A model generated the notes under the pieces. It searched no databases and was not told the origin of the DNA. It was given only the letters and a program-made list of their open reading frames with translations. From VRUE01 sp963814915 (GTDB taxonomy: Bacteria > Actinomycetota > Thermoleophilia > Solirubrobacterales > 70-9), in assembly GCA_963814915.1 (NCBI GenBank), contig CAWFEI010000008.1:1-64000 (forward strand): a DNA stretch of 64,000 nt. Reading direction: 5' to 3'. Positions 40,837 through 49,918 of this stretch are shown one piece after another; the first letter of the stretch is position 1, and each line of letters begins with the position of its first letter. Made by a program: the position numbers and the translations under genes.

Positions 40837-42204
40837 TGGTGTAACTACTCGTCGGCTCTCTCATGCGGCTTGTAGCGCTGGCGCCTCCTCTCGTCCTCAT
40901 CGCCTTGGTCCTCGAGGACCAGGGCGATCGACTCGGCCGACAGGTAGCGGCGGGCGACAAGCCACTCGTCGTTTTGCTCGATCAGCAGGGCGCCGGCAAG
41001 TCGGATCGCCGAAGCGTCGTTGGGGAAGATGCCGACGACGTCGCTTCTACGGCCGACCTCGCGGTTGACCCGCTCCAGCGGGTTGGTGGAGCGCAGCTTC
41101 GGCCAGTGGGGCTGGGGGAAGCGGTAGAAGGCGAGCAGATCCTCCTCTGCCTCCTCGAGCAGCTCGGCGACCTTGGGGACGGTTCCGCGGAACCGCTCCA
41201 AGACCGAGCCGCAGCGCTGGCGCGCTGTCTCGGCGTCGGTGGCGTCGAAGATCTCCCGCAGGGCGGCCGAGACCAGGCCACGCTCATCCCTTCTGCAGTG
41301 GCCGTGCATGTTGCGTACGAAGTGAACGGTGCAGCGCTGCCAGGGGCAGGCGAGCACCCGCTCGATCGCCGCCTTGAGCCCTTGGTGCTCATCGGAGATC
41401 GCCAGGCGCACTCCCGAGAGCCCCCTGGCCACCAGATCGCGCAGGAACGCCACCCAGAAGGCCTCCGTCTCGGTCTCGCCGATGTCGATCCCGATCACCT
41501 CCCGACAGCCGCTCTCGTGCACGGCGTAGGCGATCACCAGCGCCTTTGAGCGCACCGAGCCGCGGTCCCTGACCTTCAGGTGCTTGGCGTCAAGCCACAG
41601 GTAGGGGAAGGCGCCTTCCAGTGGGCGGTTGCGAAAGGCGTCGACCCGCTCGTCGAGTTCGCGGCAGAGGGCCGAGACCCGGTCCTTGCTCATCGAAGAG
41701 ATGCCCAGCTGCTCGACCAGGCGGTCGACCTTGCGGGTCGAGACGCCGTTGACGTAGGCCTCCATGACGACGGACACGATCGCCTGCTCGCAGGGGCGGC
41801 GGGGCTCCAGGAAGCTCGGGAAGTAGGCGGCACCGGAGCGCTTGCGGGGCACCGCCAGCTCGATCTCCCCGACCCGGGTCTCCCAGAGGCGCTCCCGGTA
41901 GCCGTTTCGGTGCGTTGCTCCGCTCGGAGCTTCGCTCTCCCCGCGAGGCCCCGATCTCGCCAGCGATCTCGGCCTCCATCAGCTGTGCGGCGACCATCGC
42001 CACCGCGTCGCGCAGGATGTCGCCGTGCTCTTCGATCAGGGTCTTGGCTACGACCTCGGGGGTCGTCATGCTCTGACTCTCGGCCATCGTGGTGTTCCTT
42101 TCGTCATTGAGGTTGGTCCTTCAACGACGAGTCTGGGGCCCGCGGTGGCCGGAACTTCCAAGGCGGTTCCGGGAACGCCCGCTACGCGGGCCAGTTACAC
42201 CACT
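40835..42204. mobile_element. IS256-family insertion sequence
   Basis: A 1.37-kb element with 12-bp perfect inverted ends, AGTGGTGTAACT (40835-40846) and AGTTACACCACT (42193-42204). The similarity continues outward (CGGTAG on both sides, with a two-base offset). It carries one transposase gene on the minus strand with a frameshift. No clear 8-9 bp target duplication is visible, so the insertion may be old or rearranged. Confidence 0.82.
40845..42087 (-). pseudogene. IS256-family (Mutator-like) transposase, frameshifted
   Basis: N-terminal part from ATG 42087: VVAKTLIEEHGDILRDAVAM. The frame is lost near 41910 at an AA pair. With one A removed, it continues as THRNGYRERLWETR and joins the main part. 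The catalytic DDE residues are in LWLDAKHLKVRDRG, AISDEHQGLKAAIE and STNPLERVNREVGRR. The C-helix insertion carries QRCTVHFVRNMHGH. The single-base insertion makes the copy probably inactive unless the base is an error. Confidence 0.85.
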
Positions 42205-42340
42205 TCTACCGACGTGACCGATGCACGGCGCCGACGGCGCCTTCCTCTCGCTCGCCGAAGCGCCTGCTCGCCCGATCCGCAATGCCGCGTAGGCCGCCGC
42301 GCCGCCCCCCTCAACCAAGCTCTGAGATAATCGCCGCAAT

Positions 42341-42414
42341 CGGGGCGTGGCGCAGCCTGGTAGCGCGCACCGTTCGGGTCGGTGAGGTCCCCGGTTCAAA
42401 TCCGGGCGCCCCGA
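42341..42414 (+). tRNA. tRNA-Pro (anticodon CGG)
   Basis: A 74-base cloverleaf. Acceptor CGGGGCG/CGCCCCG with discriminator A, D arm GCGC...GCGC with AGCCTGGTA, anticodon stem CACCG/CGGTG with loop TTCGGGT (CGG), T arm CCGGG-TTCAAAT-CCGGG. CCA is not encoded. An IS256 element lies 136 bases upstream and short repeats follow, so this may be an integration hotspot. Confidence 0.96.
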
Positions 42415-42438
42415 TTGGCTGACGAGGACCGACCTCCA

Positions 42439-42502
42439 GCGAACAGGCACGAATAACCCCGCAATCAAGCGGTTTCCCGAGATCGGGTTCGTGCCTGTTC
42501 GC
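42439..42502. repeat. 15-bp perfect inverted repeat just downstream of tRNA-Pro
   Basis: GCGAACAGGCACGAA (42439-42453) and TTCGTGCCTGTTCGC (42488-42502), 34 bases apart, start 25 bases beyond the tRNA. The 42415-42762 stretch holds no gene I can support, only this and the direct repeats that follow. Confidence 0.75.
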
Positions 42503-42521
42503 GGATGTTCGGTGGACGGTG

Positions 42522-42571
42522 GCATGCAAACGGCATGCAACATTTGCGCGACAGCATGCAAACGGCATGCA
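42522..42571. repeat. Two 18-bp direct repeats containing GCATGC palindromes
   Basis: GCATGCAAACGGCATGCA occurs at 42522-42539 and, unchanged, at 42554-42571. Each unit carries two GCATGC half-palindromes, spaced 11 bases apart. They could be protein-binding sites (iteron-like) of an integrated element. Confidence 0.75.
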
Positions 42572-42762
42572 GCCACCTGTCCGATGGTCGCAAAGAAGCA
42601 AAAGGTAGAGGCCGAGAGAGCTCGATCTGATGGCGCTCCGTCTTCTCGCCTGGCTGAAGCTGACGGAGCGGTTCCGACGAGGCTCTCAAATATGCTTGCG
42701 GCGTCAACCCCAGTAGCCGCTTTAGGAGGTCCTCTTGGCGCCGGTCCAGACCGCCGAGAAGC

Positions 42763-42951
42763 GTGCTGCGAGCCGTTGGCGAGCCCGATCACGTCGCCGC
42801 CGATCCGGTTTACGAGAACCGCCGCCGCTACTACCTGAAAGATGCCGGGCCTAGCCGTTGGCTGCTGGTGGTCGTAGGCTATGAGCAGGAACCGGCGCGG
42901 ATCATCTCCGCGTTCGGCAACCGAAAGGACCCGCCGTCATGGAGCAAGTGA
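42763..42951 (+). CDS. DUF4258-like protein (possibly 5'-truncated)
   Basis: 62 residues. AVGEPDHVAADPVYENRRRY and WLLVVVGYEQEPARIISAFG are the core of DUF4258/BrnT-like small toxins, which usually carry about 20 further residues at the start. The open frame continues upstream without a good initiator. AGGAGG at 42724 is too far from GTG 42763. It overlaps the next gene by 13 bases, as toxin-antitoxin pairs do. Confidence 0.6.
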   Translation: MLRAVGEPDHVAADPVYENRRRYYLKDAGPSRWLLVVVGYEQEPARIISAFGNRKDPPSWSK

Positions 42952-43226
42952 AGATCAGGATCGGGCCGGTCGCCTTCGACCACGCCGACTACGACGCCGA
43001 GCACGACGTGCTCTATTTGCACGTCGGCGAGCCCCAGAAGGGGGAGGGCGAGGAGACGCCCGAGGGACACGTTATCCGCTACCTGCCCGGCACCCGCCGG
43101 ATCGTCGGCCTGACCGTGCTTGGCCCACAACGAATCCTTGATCGGGACGGCAACCTGCTTATCACCATCCCTGAGTCGATCGAGGCGAGTGCCAACGACC
43201 TGGCTCCGGCCCTCGCCGCTGTTTGA
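42939..43226 (+). CDS. DUF2283 family protein (putative antitoxin partner)
   Basis: 95 residues. ADYDAEHDVLYLHVGEP near the start is the hallmark Y-D-x-E-x-D-x-L-Y-x-x of DUF2283, and VIRYLPGTRRIVGLTVLGPQ follows. The gene order DUF4258 then DUF2283 is common and is thought to be a toxin-antitoxin pair; that is an inference from the pairing. ATG 42939. Confidence 0.72.
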   Translation: MEQVKIRIGPVAFDHADYDAEHDVLYLHVGEPQKGEGEETPEGHVIRYLPGTRRIVGLTVLGPQRILDRDGNLLITIPESIEASANDLAPALAAV

Positions 43227-43554
43227 TCGTCGTTATTCGGCAGCAGCTGATGTTCCAGTTCGACATCGGCAACGCCGACGTCAGCCCCACGGGTGCCTAT
43301 CCCCGCGACTCGATTGCCTGACGTTGCGATATCGGCGCCTGGAAACTCCCGGCCAATGCACGAAATCGGCACGTCGGGATCGGGGCGGCTCTGCGTTGGA
43401 GATCGAGCGCCGTGGCCTTCGTTGCCTCGACCAAGGTGTGCTCGAAGTCCACAAGATAATCCTACGACGCGATTGGGCCGAAATCTGTGATGCAGGTGTG
43501 ATGCACGACCCCCAGCGAGGCCTCGCACCTCGGTTCGGATATACGCTCCCGCTC
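43227..43554. other. 328-base spacer without a supported gene
   Basis: The longest frames here are short and arginine-rich or change phase. An in-frame extension of the next gene covers the region but has no coherent protein pattern. No hairpin or repeat stands out. Confidence 0.5.
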
Positions 43555-44184
43555 ATGTTCAATCGCCTGCACCGACACGCTGAGCTGCTGGCGACGATCC
43601 TGCTGGCGATCGCGGCGGTGGCCACAGCCTGGAGCTCCTACCAGTCGGCGCGCTGGGGCGGGGTGCAGGCAATCGACTTCAGCAGGGCGAACGCCGCCCG
43701 GGTGGAGTCGACCCGGGCCTCGACCGAAGCCGGGCAGGAGACCCAGGTAGACGTGCTCACCTTCACCCAGTGGGTCAACGCCTACGCCGGCAAGGACACC
43801 CGCCTCGCCGACTTCTACTTCGAGCGCTTCCGCAAGGAATTCAAGCCCGCTGTCAACGCCTGGATCGCGACCGAGCCGCTGCACAACCCCAAGGCCCCGC
43901 CGGTTCCCTTCGTGATGCCGCAGTACAAGCTCGCGAGCCAGGCCGAATCGGAGCAGCTGCTGGGCGAGGCCGAAGCCGCGACCGCAGACGCGCGCCGCTC
44001 GAACCAGCGATCCGACAACTACGTGCTCGCGGTCGTGCTGTTCGCGGCGGCGCTGTTCTTCGCCGGGATCAGCACCAAGCTCTCCCGGCCGCGACAGCAG
44101 CTGGCGGTCCTGGCGTTCGGCTACCTGCTCTTCGTCGGCACCGCGATCTGGGTCCTGACCTTCCCGGTCACGATCTCGGTCTGA
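43555..44184 (+). CDS. Membrane protein of unknown function
   Basis: 209 residues. One N-terminal helix (AELLATILLAIAAVATAWSS) is followed by YQSARWGGVQAIDFSRANAA and a soluble helical domain of about 100 residues (TFTQWVNAYAGKDTRLADFY). Two C-terminal helices (YVLAVVLFAAALFFAGIS and QLAVLAFGYLLFVGTAIW) complete it. The WSSYQSxxWxGxQ pattern is shared with many uncharacterised bacterial membrane proteins. ATG 43555 was chosen because the frame further upstream has no membrane or domain pattern. Confidence 0.72.
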   Translation: MFNRLHRHAELLATILLAIAAVATAWSSYQSARWGGVQAIDFSRANAARVESTRASTEAGQETQVDVLTFTQWVNAYAGKDTRLADFYFERFRKEFKPAVNAWIATEPLHNPKAPPVPFVMPQYKLASQAESEQLLGEAEAATADARRSNQRSDNYVLAVVLFAAALFFAGISTKLSRPRQQLAVLAFGYLLFVGTAIWVLTFPVTISV

Positions 44185-44227
44185 CGATGAGTGCGGTAGG
44201 CGCAGAGGGTTGTAGGCTCACCGGGCC

Positions 44228-44734
44228 ATGGACACGATCGACGAGCTGATCGGAAACAACCAGCGCTTCGCCGACTCGCTTCCGGCCGCGCACCTCGACG
44301 TCAGCCCCAGCCGCCGGCTGGCGATCGTCACCTGCATGGACTCGCGCCTCGACGTCTTCGCGGCGCTCGGCCTCGGCGACGGCGAGGCCCATGTCCTGCG
44401 CAACGCGGGCGGGGTGATCACCGACGACGTGATCCGCTCGCTGGCGGTCTCCCAGCGCCGGCTCGGCACCCGCGAGACGATGTTGATCCACCACACCGAT
44501 TGCGGCATGCAGAAGCTGAGCGACGACGGCTTCCGCGCCGAGCTGCAGGAGGCCACCGGGGTCGCTCCGGCCTTCGCGGTCGAGTCCTTCACCGACGTCG
44601 ACGCCGACCTACGGCAATCGATCCTCAGGGTCCGCAACTCGCCCTTCCTCGCCCACCGCGACGTCGTGCGCGGCTTCGTCTACGACGTCGACACCCACCG
44701 CCTGCGCGAGGTCACGGCCGGCGACCAACCGTAG
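44228..44734 (+). CDS. Beta-class carbonic anhydrase
   Basis: A 168-residue zinc enzyme that converts CO2 and bicarbonate. Zinc ligands C36 in VTCMDSRLD, H89 and C92 in HHTDCGM; the Asp-Arg pair of the CxDSR motif is intact, as expected in an active enzyme. NAGGVITDDVIRSL is the next conserved block. The short form is typical of actinobacterial class C-like enzymes. GC-rich neighbours are on the other strand downstream. Confidence 0.9.
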   Translation: MDTIDELIGNNQRFADSLPAAHLDVSPSRRLAIVTCMDSRLDVFAALGLGDGEAHVLRNAGGVITDDVIRSLAVSQRRLGTRETMLIHHTDCGMQKLSDDGFRAELQEATGVAPAFAVESFTDVDADLRQSILRVRNSPFLAHRDVVRGFVYDVDTHRLREVTAGDQP

Positions 44735-44765
44735 AGCCTTCAGAGCGACTCGGCGAGGATGGCCC

Positions 44766-45491
44766 TCAATCAACCGCTGCGATCGCCCGTTCGGTCTGCT
44801 TGAGCGTCGGGCCGTCCTGCAGGGTGCGGGTGCCGCGCGGGCCGGTGACGATCATCGCCTGTCCGGCGCGGATGCCGAGCTTCGTGCCCAGTTCTTCGTA
44901 GCCTTCGAGCTTGCGCGCGATCGCCCCGCCCGAACCGCCCTCGTCGTCTAGGTATTCCTGCCATTCGGGCACGTTCAGCTCGCCGATCGAGCCCGCCAGC
45001 GAGGCCATGAACTGGTTGTCGACGCCGAAGCGCTCGGCCTCGCCCTGGTTGAGGAAGAAGAGGTAGGTGTACTGCCAGCCGTAGCCCTGCTGGGCCGCCG
45101 CCTCGGCGCCGTAGAAGCCGAGCTCGACCGGGTTCTCGGCGACCGAGTAGTGGCGCATCAGCAGCTTTGCCGTGCCCGGGCGCGCGTAGCGTTCGGTCAG
45201 GCCGGGGATCGTCGAGAGGAAGTCCTCGCGGCAGTTGCCGCACTGCAGGTCGTTGAAGACCTGGATCGAGACCGGCGCATTGTCGGAGCCCAAGCGGTCG
45301 CCTTCCTGGGGGATGCCGCCGAAGAGCTCCTGGGCGGCTGCGATCCCTTCGACTCGCACCACGTTGCTGTCGGCCTTCTTGGTCGAGATGCTGACGAGGG
45401 CGTAGCCGAGCGCCGCGAGCGCCAGGCCGAGGGCGAGGATCACCCAGAGCCGCCCGCGGCGGGGAAGCGGCTTGGCTGCTGCTTCAGGCAC
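44766..45491 (-). CDS. DsbA-like thioredoxin-fold protein, membrane-anchored
   Basis: A 241-residue protein. A basic N-terminus and one helix (LWVILALGLALAALGYALVS) anchor it outside. VFNDLQCGNCREDF has a CxxC active site, and the DsbA-type helical insertion follows (AEAAAQQGYGWQYTYLFFLN). The C-terminal QAMIVTGPRGTRTL would contain the cis-proline loop, but a proline there is not in the usual TP form. It probably makes or isomerises disulfides. GTG 45491, divergent from the acyl-CoA synthetase gene. Confidence 0.82.
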   Translation of the reverse strand: MPEAAAKPLPRRGRLWVILALGLALAALGYALVSISTKKADSNVVRVEGIAAAQELFGGIPQEGDRLGSDNAPVSIQVFNDLQCGNCREDFLSTIPGLTERYARPGTAKLLMRHYSVAENPVELGFYGAEAAAQQGYGWQYTYLFFLNQGEAERFGVDNQFMASLAGSIGELNVPEWQEYLDDEGGSGGAIARKLEGYEELGTKLGIRAGQAMIVTGPRGTRTLQDGPTLKQTERAIAAVD

Positions 45492-45519
45492 CCCTGCATT
45501 ATCACTAGACTCCGGCCTC

Positions 45520-47304
45520 GTGGAGGAGCGCGGCACCAAATCGAGCACACTCGCGGACCTGCTGCCGCGCGCCGCGAAGATGTATGGGGACGCGCCCGCG
45601 ATCCAGTTCAAGGACGACGGCGAGTGGGTCAAGCGCAGCTTCTCCGAGGTCGAGGAGACCGTGCGCGAGCTGGCCCTCGGCCTCGCCGACCTCGGCGTCA
45701 CCAAGGGCGACAAGGTCTCGATCCTCGCCAACACCCGCCCCGAGTGGACCTACTTCGACTTCGCGGCGCTCTCGATCGGCGCCACGGTGGTGCCGATCTA
45801 CCAGACCAACTCGCCCGAAGAGTGCCAGTACGTGCTGGAGAACTCCGACGCCAAGATCGTCGTCGTCGAGGACGACGAACAGCTGGAGAAGATCCGCGCC
45901 GTGCGCGACCAGCTGCCGCTCCTGGAGCAGGTCGTGCGCATGACCGGCGCCAGCGAGGACGCGATCTCCCTCGGCGAGCTGGCCGCGCGCGGCGCGGGTC
46001 GGGACGCCGCCGAGTGGGAGCGGCTCTGGAGCGCCGTCGGCAGCGACGACATCTGCACCTTCATCTACACCTCGGGCACCACCGGGCCGCCGAAGGGGTG
46101 TGTGATCAGCCACGGCAACTACCGGGCGATGCTCGACATGGTCAACCAGAACAGCGTCATCGAGGGCGAAGACGTCACCTACCTCTACCTCCCCCTCGCC
46201 CACTCCTTCGCCCTGTTGATCCAGCTCGGCAGCTTCGACCTCGGCGCGACGATCGCCTACTGGGAGCGCGACCCGCTGAAGATCATGCCCAACCTGGCCG
46301 AGGTCAAACCGACCTACTTCCCCTCGGTTCCGCGCATCTTCGAGAAGATCTACACCGCCGCGACGAGCGGGATGGAAAAAGAGGGCGGCCTGAAAAAGGC
46401 GATCTTCGACTGGTCGATCCGGGTCGGCGGCAAGGTCCGCGAGCTGGAACGGCAGGGCAAGCGGCCCGGCTTCCTGCTCGGCAAGCAGTACGGGTTCGCC
46501 GACAAGAAGGTGCTCTCGAAAATCCGCGGCCTGTTCGGCGGGCGCCTGCGCCTCGCCGTCTCCGGCGCGGCGCCGATCAGCCCCGACATCCTGCGCTTCT
46601 TCGACGCGGCCGGCGTGCTCGTGCTCGAGGGCTGGGGGATGACCGAGACCTCGACGGCGGCGACGATCTCGACCCCCGAGGAATTCAAGATCGGCACGAT
46701 CGGCAAGCCCTTCCCCGGCTGCGACGTGAGGATCGCCGATGACGGCGAGATCCTCGTCAAGGGGCCCAACGTCTTCCAGGGCTACTACAAGAACGAGGAG
46801 GCGACCCGGGAGACGATCGTCGACGGCTGGCTGCACACCGGCGACCTCGGCTCGATCGACGACGACGGCTTCATCACGATCACCGGGCGCAAAAAGGACA
46901 TCATCATCACCGCTGGGGGCAAGAACATCACCCCCGCCAACCTCGAGAGCGAGATCAAGCAGCACCCGCTGGTCTCCCAGTGCGTCGTCGTCGGCGACCG
47001 CAAGCCATACCTGGTGGGGCTGGTCACGCTTGACCCCGAAGAAGCCGTCGCCTACGCCAAGGAGCACGGACTGCCCGAGGATCCGGCGCAGCTCACCTCC
47101 AACCGCGACGTGCGCGAGTCGATCGAGGCCCACCTGGCCCAGGTGAACGAGAAATTCGCCCGCGTCGAGCAGGTCAAGAAGATCGCGATCCTGCCTCAGG
47201 ACCTCTCGCAGGAGACCGGCGAGCTGACGCCGACGATGAAGGTCAAGCGCGCCGTCGTCACCGACAAGCACGCGCGCGAGATCGAGCAGCTCTACGCGAG
47301 CTGA
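45520..47304 (+). CDS. Long-chain fatty acid-CoA ligase (AMP-binding)
   Basis: 594 residues of an AMP-forming acyl-CoA synthetase. P-loop-like YTSGTTGPPKG near residue 195, LPLAHSFALLIQLG, GWGMTETSTAA, the VDGWLHTGDLG motif and the hinge ITGRKKDIIITAGGKNITP are all present in order. It activates fatty acids with ATP and CoA. GTG 45520 is the likely start; an upstream TTG would run through the divergent gene's start. No signal or membrane helix. Confidence 0.9.
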   Translation: MEERGTKSSTLADLLPRAAKMYGDAPAIQFKDDGEWVKRSFSEVEETVRELALGLADLGVTKGDKVSILANTRPEWTYFDFAALSIGATVVPIYQTNSPEECQYVLENSDAKIVVVEDDEQLEKIRAVRDQLPLLEQVVRMTGASEDAISLGELAARGAGRDAAEWERLWSAVGSDDICTFIYTSGTTGPPKGCVISHGNYRAMLDMVNQNSVIEGEDVTYLYLPLAHSFALLIQLGSFDLGATIAYWERDPLKIMPNLAEVKPTYFPSVPRIFEKIYTAATSGMEKEGGLKKAIFDWSIRVGGKVRELERQGKRPGFLLGKQYGFADKKVLSKIRGLFGGRLRLAVSGAAPISPDILRFFDAAGVLVLEGWGMTETSTAATISTPEEFKIGTIGKPFPGCDVRIADDGEILVKGPNVFQGYYKNEEATRETIVDGWLHTGDLGSIDDDGFITITGRKKDIIITAGGKNITPANLESEIKQHPLVSQCVVVGDRKPYLVGLVTLDPEEAVAYAKEHGLPEDPAQLTSNRDVRESIEAHLAQVNEKFARVEQVKKIAILPQDLSQETGELTPTMKVKRAVVTDKHAREIEQLYAS

Positions 47305-47328
47305 GCGAGCCCGCCGCCCGACTTTCGC

Positions 47329-48576
47329 CTAGGAGGCTTCGCCGGGGAGAAGTGCCGCGGTCGTCTGGCCCAGCACCCGCCGCCAGGCCGAGGACTGCTC
47401 GGGCTCCTCCTCGGAGGCGCGCTCGACGGCGCGGCGCACGCGGCGCTCGGAGATCTCGAGGCCGTGGCGCTCGGCGGTCTCCTGGTAGCGGTCGTAGTCC
47501 TTGGCGAGCGTCGCGGTGACCGACTCGAAGCCGTGGCGGGCGATCTCCAGCCGTCGTGAGTAGTCCATGATCGGCGTGCCGAACATCAGCTCGTCGTTGA
47601 ACTCCGGCTCGACCAGGACGATGTCGACGCCCTTGTATTTCTCCTGCCACATCTCGACCGCTTGGTGCAGGCGGGCGTGGGCGATCAGGCGGAAGGCCTG
47701 GTTGGCGATCGCCGGCATCCCCATGTCGGAAACGCGCCGCACGCGCGTGCCGAAGACGGTCGGGATCGTCTGCTCGAAGTCGTTGATGTAGGGAACGAGC
47801 GGGTTCACCACGACGATGAACTTCGCCCCCTTTTCGACCGCGATGTCTACGTTGGTCGTCGAGCGGATGCCGCCGTCGACGATCTGGCGGCCTTTCAGGT
47901 CGACCGGCTTGTAGACGATCGGCAGCGCGGTCGAGCACTCGACCGCCTTGGAGATCGGCACGTCGTCCCAGCCAGGCTCGCCGAAGACGAGGCGCTCGCA
48001 GGTATCGAGGTCGGTCGCCGTCAGGTAGAGCTCCTTATCGAGCTGGCGGAAGTCGTTGATCCGGCCGGCGTCGGCGAGGGACTGCTCGACGTAGTCGGCG
48101 ATCCCGCCGCCGGAGTAGAGCCCGGTGGGCAGCGCCTCGGCGAGGCCGACGCCGATGTCCATCGCCGAGAACTCGCCCATCGACACCAACCGCCGCATCA
48201 GCTCGACCGTGCGCAGCGGCAGCAGCGCCGCCTTCTGCAGGAAGCCCAGGTAGTTGAACTTGAGCACCTTGTCGAGATCGAGGTCGTCGAGATCGGAGGG
48301 CTCGCGCTCGTTGATCACCTGCATCATTTCGTCGGGCGTGACGCCGTTGGCGAGCATCGTCGCGACGAAGGAGCCGGCGCTGGTGCCGACGTAGACGTCG
48401 AAGTTATTGACCGTGCTGTTGACGGCGAGCAGGTCGAGCGCGCGCAGGGCGCCGATCTCGTAAACGCCGCCCGTAAAGCCGCCGCCACCGAGCACCAAAG
48501 CGGTCTTCGACGGGCGTTTGCGACCTTTGCCCCGTTTGCGACGGGTGGGGGTCTCGATATCGACGACCTTGCCCAT
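47329..48576 (-). CDS. Patatin-like phospholipase
   Basis: 415 residues. The oxyanion hole LVLGGGGFTGGVYEIGAL (near residue 28), nucleophile elbow GTSAGSF (serine in VGTSAGS) and the aspartate of VDGGIRSTT make the Ser-Asp dyad. The N-terminal 25 residues are rich in lysine and arginine. The long C-terminal half is helical and may bind membranes. It would hydrolyse acyl esters of lipids. ATG 48576; two codons upstream a GTG would also be possible. Confidence 0.87.
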   Translation of the reverse strand: MGKVVDIETPTRRKRGKGRKRPSKTALVLGGGGFTGGVYEIGALRALDLLAVNSTVNNFDVYVGTSAGSFVATMLANGVTPDEMMQVINEREPSDLDDLDLDKVLKFNYLGFLQKAALLPLRTVELMRRLVSMGEFSAMDIGVGLAEALPTGLYSGGGIADYVEQSLADAGRINDFRQLDKELYLTATDLDTCERLVFGEPGWDDVPISKAVECSTALPIVYKPVDLKGRQIVDGGIRSTTNVDIAVEKGAKFIVVVNPLVPYINDFEQTIPTVFGTRVRRVSDMGMPAIANQAFRLIAHARLHQAVEMWQEKYKGVDIVLVEPEFNDELMFGTPIMDYSRRLEIARHGFESVTATLAKDYDRYQETAERHGLEISERRVRRAVERASEEEPEQSSAWRRVLGQTTAALLPGEAS

Positions 48577-48646
48577 AAACACGGATTATCCCAGACGGGC
48601 CGGGCGGGCTCCGCTACCTTGCTCTACTTCCGTGTTCCAACCTGGG

Positions 48647-49888
48647 ATGAGACGAGCCGCAACGTTGCTGCCGGCGACGATCGCGCTGGCCCTACTGGCC
48701 GCCGCGACGGCGAGCGGCGCGAGCAGAGCCTGCCAGGAGATGCGACACCGCCTCGTCTACGGCGGCGGTTCCGCAAGCGGGCTGCTGGTTGTCGACGCGA
48801 CCAATGGCAGGGTCGTCTGCGGACGGGCGGCGAAGCGGGCGCGGATCCTCGCCTCCAACACAAAGCTGTTCACGACCTCGACCGCGCTGGCGCGCTTCGG
48901 CCCCCGCTACCGGATCGCGACCAAGCTGCTCAGCGACGGCACGGTCAACGCCCGCGGGGTCCTGCGCGGCAGCCTCTACCTGCAGGGGGCCGGCGACCCG
49001 GCGCTCGGCGCGCCCTCCTTCTACAACCGCTACGGCGGCGGCGTCGGGACGAACCTCTTCGCGCTCAAGGCGCAGCTGCGGGCCGCGGGCGTGCGCCGGG
49101 TCACAGGCAGGCTGTTCGCCGACGACACCGTGTTCGACCGGGTGCGCGGAGTCGCCGACTCCGGCTACGCGACCAGCCCCTACGTGGGCCCGCTCTCCGG
49201 CCTCTCCTTCGACTCCGGCTACCGCGGCTCGATCGCGCAGGGCTTCTCCTCCGACCCGGCGACGCTCGCGGCGAAGAAGCTGTCGAGCGCGCTGCGCTCC
49301 GCCGGGGTGTCGATGCGCGCCCAAGTCGCCCGCGGACCCACCCCCGGCAGGGCGAAGCCGCTCGCCCTCGTGCACTCGCCGACGATGTCGCGGCTGGTCG
49401 AGGCGACCGCCGTCTACTCGAACAACTTCTTCGCCGAGATGCTGGCCAAGCTGCTCGGCGCTCGCTTCGGCGGCGCCGGCACGACCGCGGCGGGAACCGG
49501 CGTGGTCGAGCGCTTCGCCCGCGGCCACGGCTCCGGGATCCACGCCGTCGACGGCTCCGGCCTGAGCCGCGGCAACCGCGCCTCGCCGGCGCAGGTGGTC
49601 GGCCTGCTGAGGGCGATGCGTAAGACGCCGGTCGGCGATGAGTTCGTCCAGGACCTGGCCCTGACCGGCCACGAGGGCACCGTCGCCGACCGCACACAGG
49701 GCACCGCGGCCTACGGCCGCTGCCGGACCAAGACCGGCACCCTGACCGGAGTCAGCGCGCTCTCCGGCTACTGCTTCAACCGCAGCGGCCGCAAGATGAT
49801 CTTCTCGATCCTGATGAACGGCGTCGGCGACCTCTCGCTCGCCCACTACGAGCAGGACAAGATCGCCGGCGCGGTGGCCTCGTACTGA
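48647..49888 (+). CDS. D-alanyl-D-alanine carboxypeptidase (PBP4/DacB type)
   Basis: 413 residues with an N-terminal signal peptide (RRAATLLPATIALALLAAAT, cut near ASGAS). The active site is SNTK (S70-x-x-K73), the second motif SNNFF near residue 258 and the KTG motif near 362; the long insert between the first two is typical of class C1 PBP4 enzymes. It trims or cuts peptidoglycan peptides outside the membrane. ATG 48647; GTG 48632 is possible. Confidence 0.87.
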   Translation: MRRAATLLPATIALALLAAATASGASRACQEMRHRLVYGGGSASGLLVVDATNGRVVCGRAAKRARILASNTKLFTTSTALARFGPRYRIATKLLSDGTVNARGVLRGSLYLQGAGDPALGAPSFYNRYGGGVGTNLFALKAQLRAAGVRRVTGRLFADDTVFDRVRGVADSGYATSPYVGPLSGLSFDSGYRGSIAQGFSSDPATLAAKKLSSALRSAGVSMRAQVARGPTPGRAKPLALVHSPTMSRLVEATAVYSNNFFAEMLAKLLGARFGGAGTTAAGTGVVERFARGHGSGIHAVDGSGLSRGNRASPAQVVGLLRAMRKTPVGDEFVQDLALTGHEGTVADRTQGTAAYGRCRTKTGTLTGVSALSGYCFNRSGRKMIFSILMNGVGDLSLAHYEQDKIAGAVASY

Positions 49889-49918
49889 ACGCCGCCCGCG
49901 CCACCTAGAATCGACCCG

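Noticed and set aside
42522..42571. Possible CRISPR-like repeat pair
   Set aside because: Only two short units with a 14-base spacer and internal GCATGC symmetry; no further units and no cas genes.
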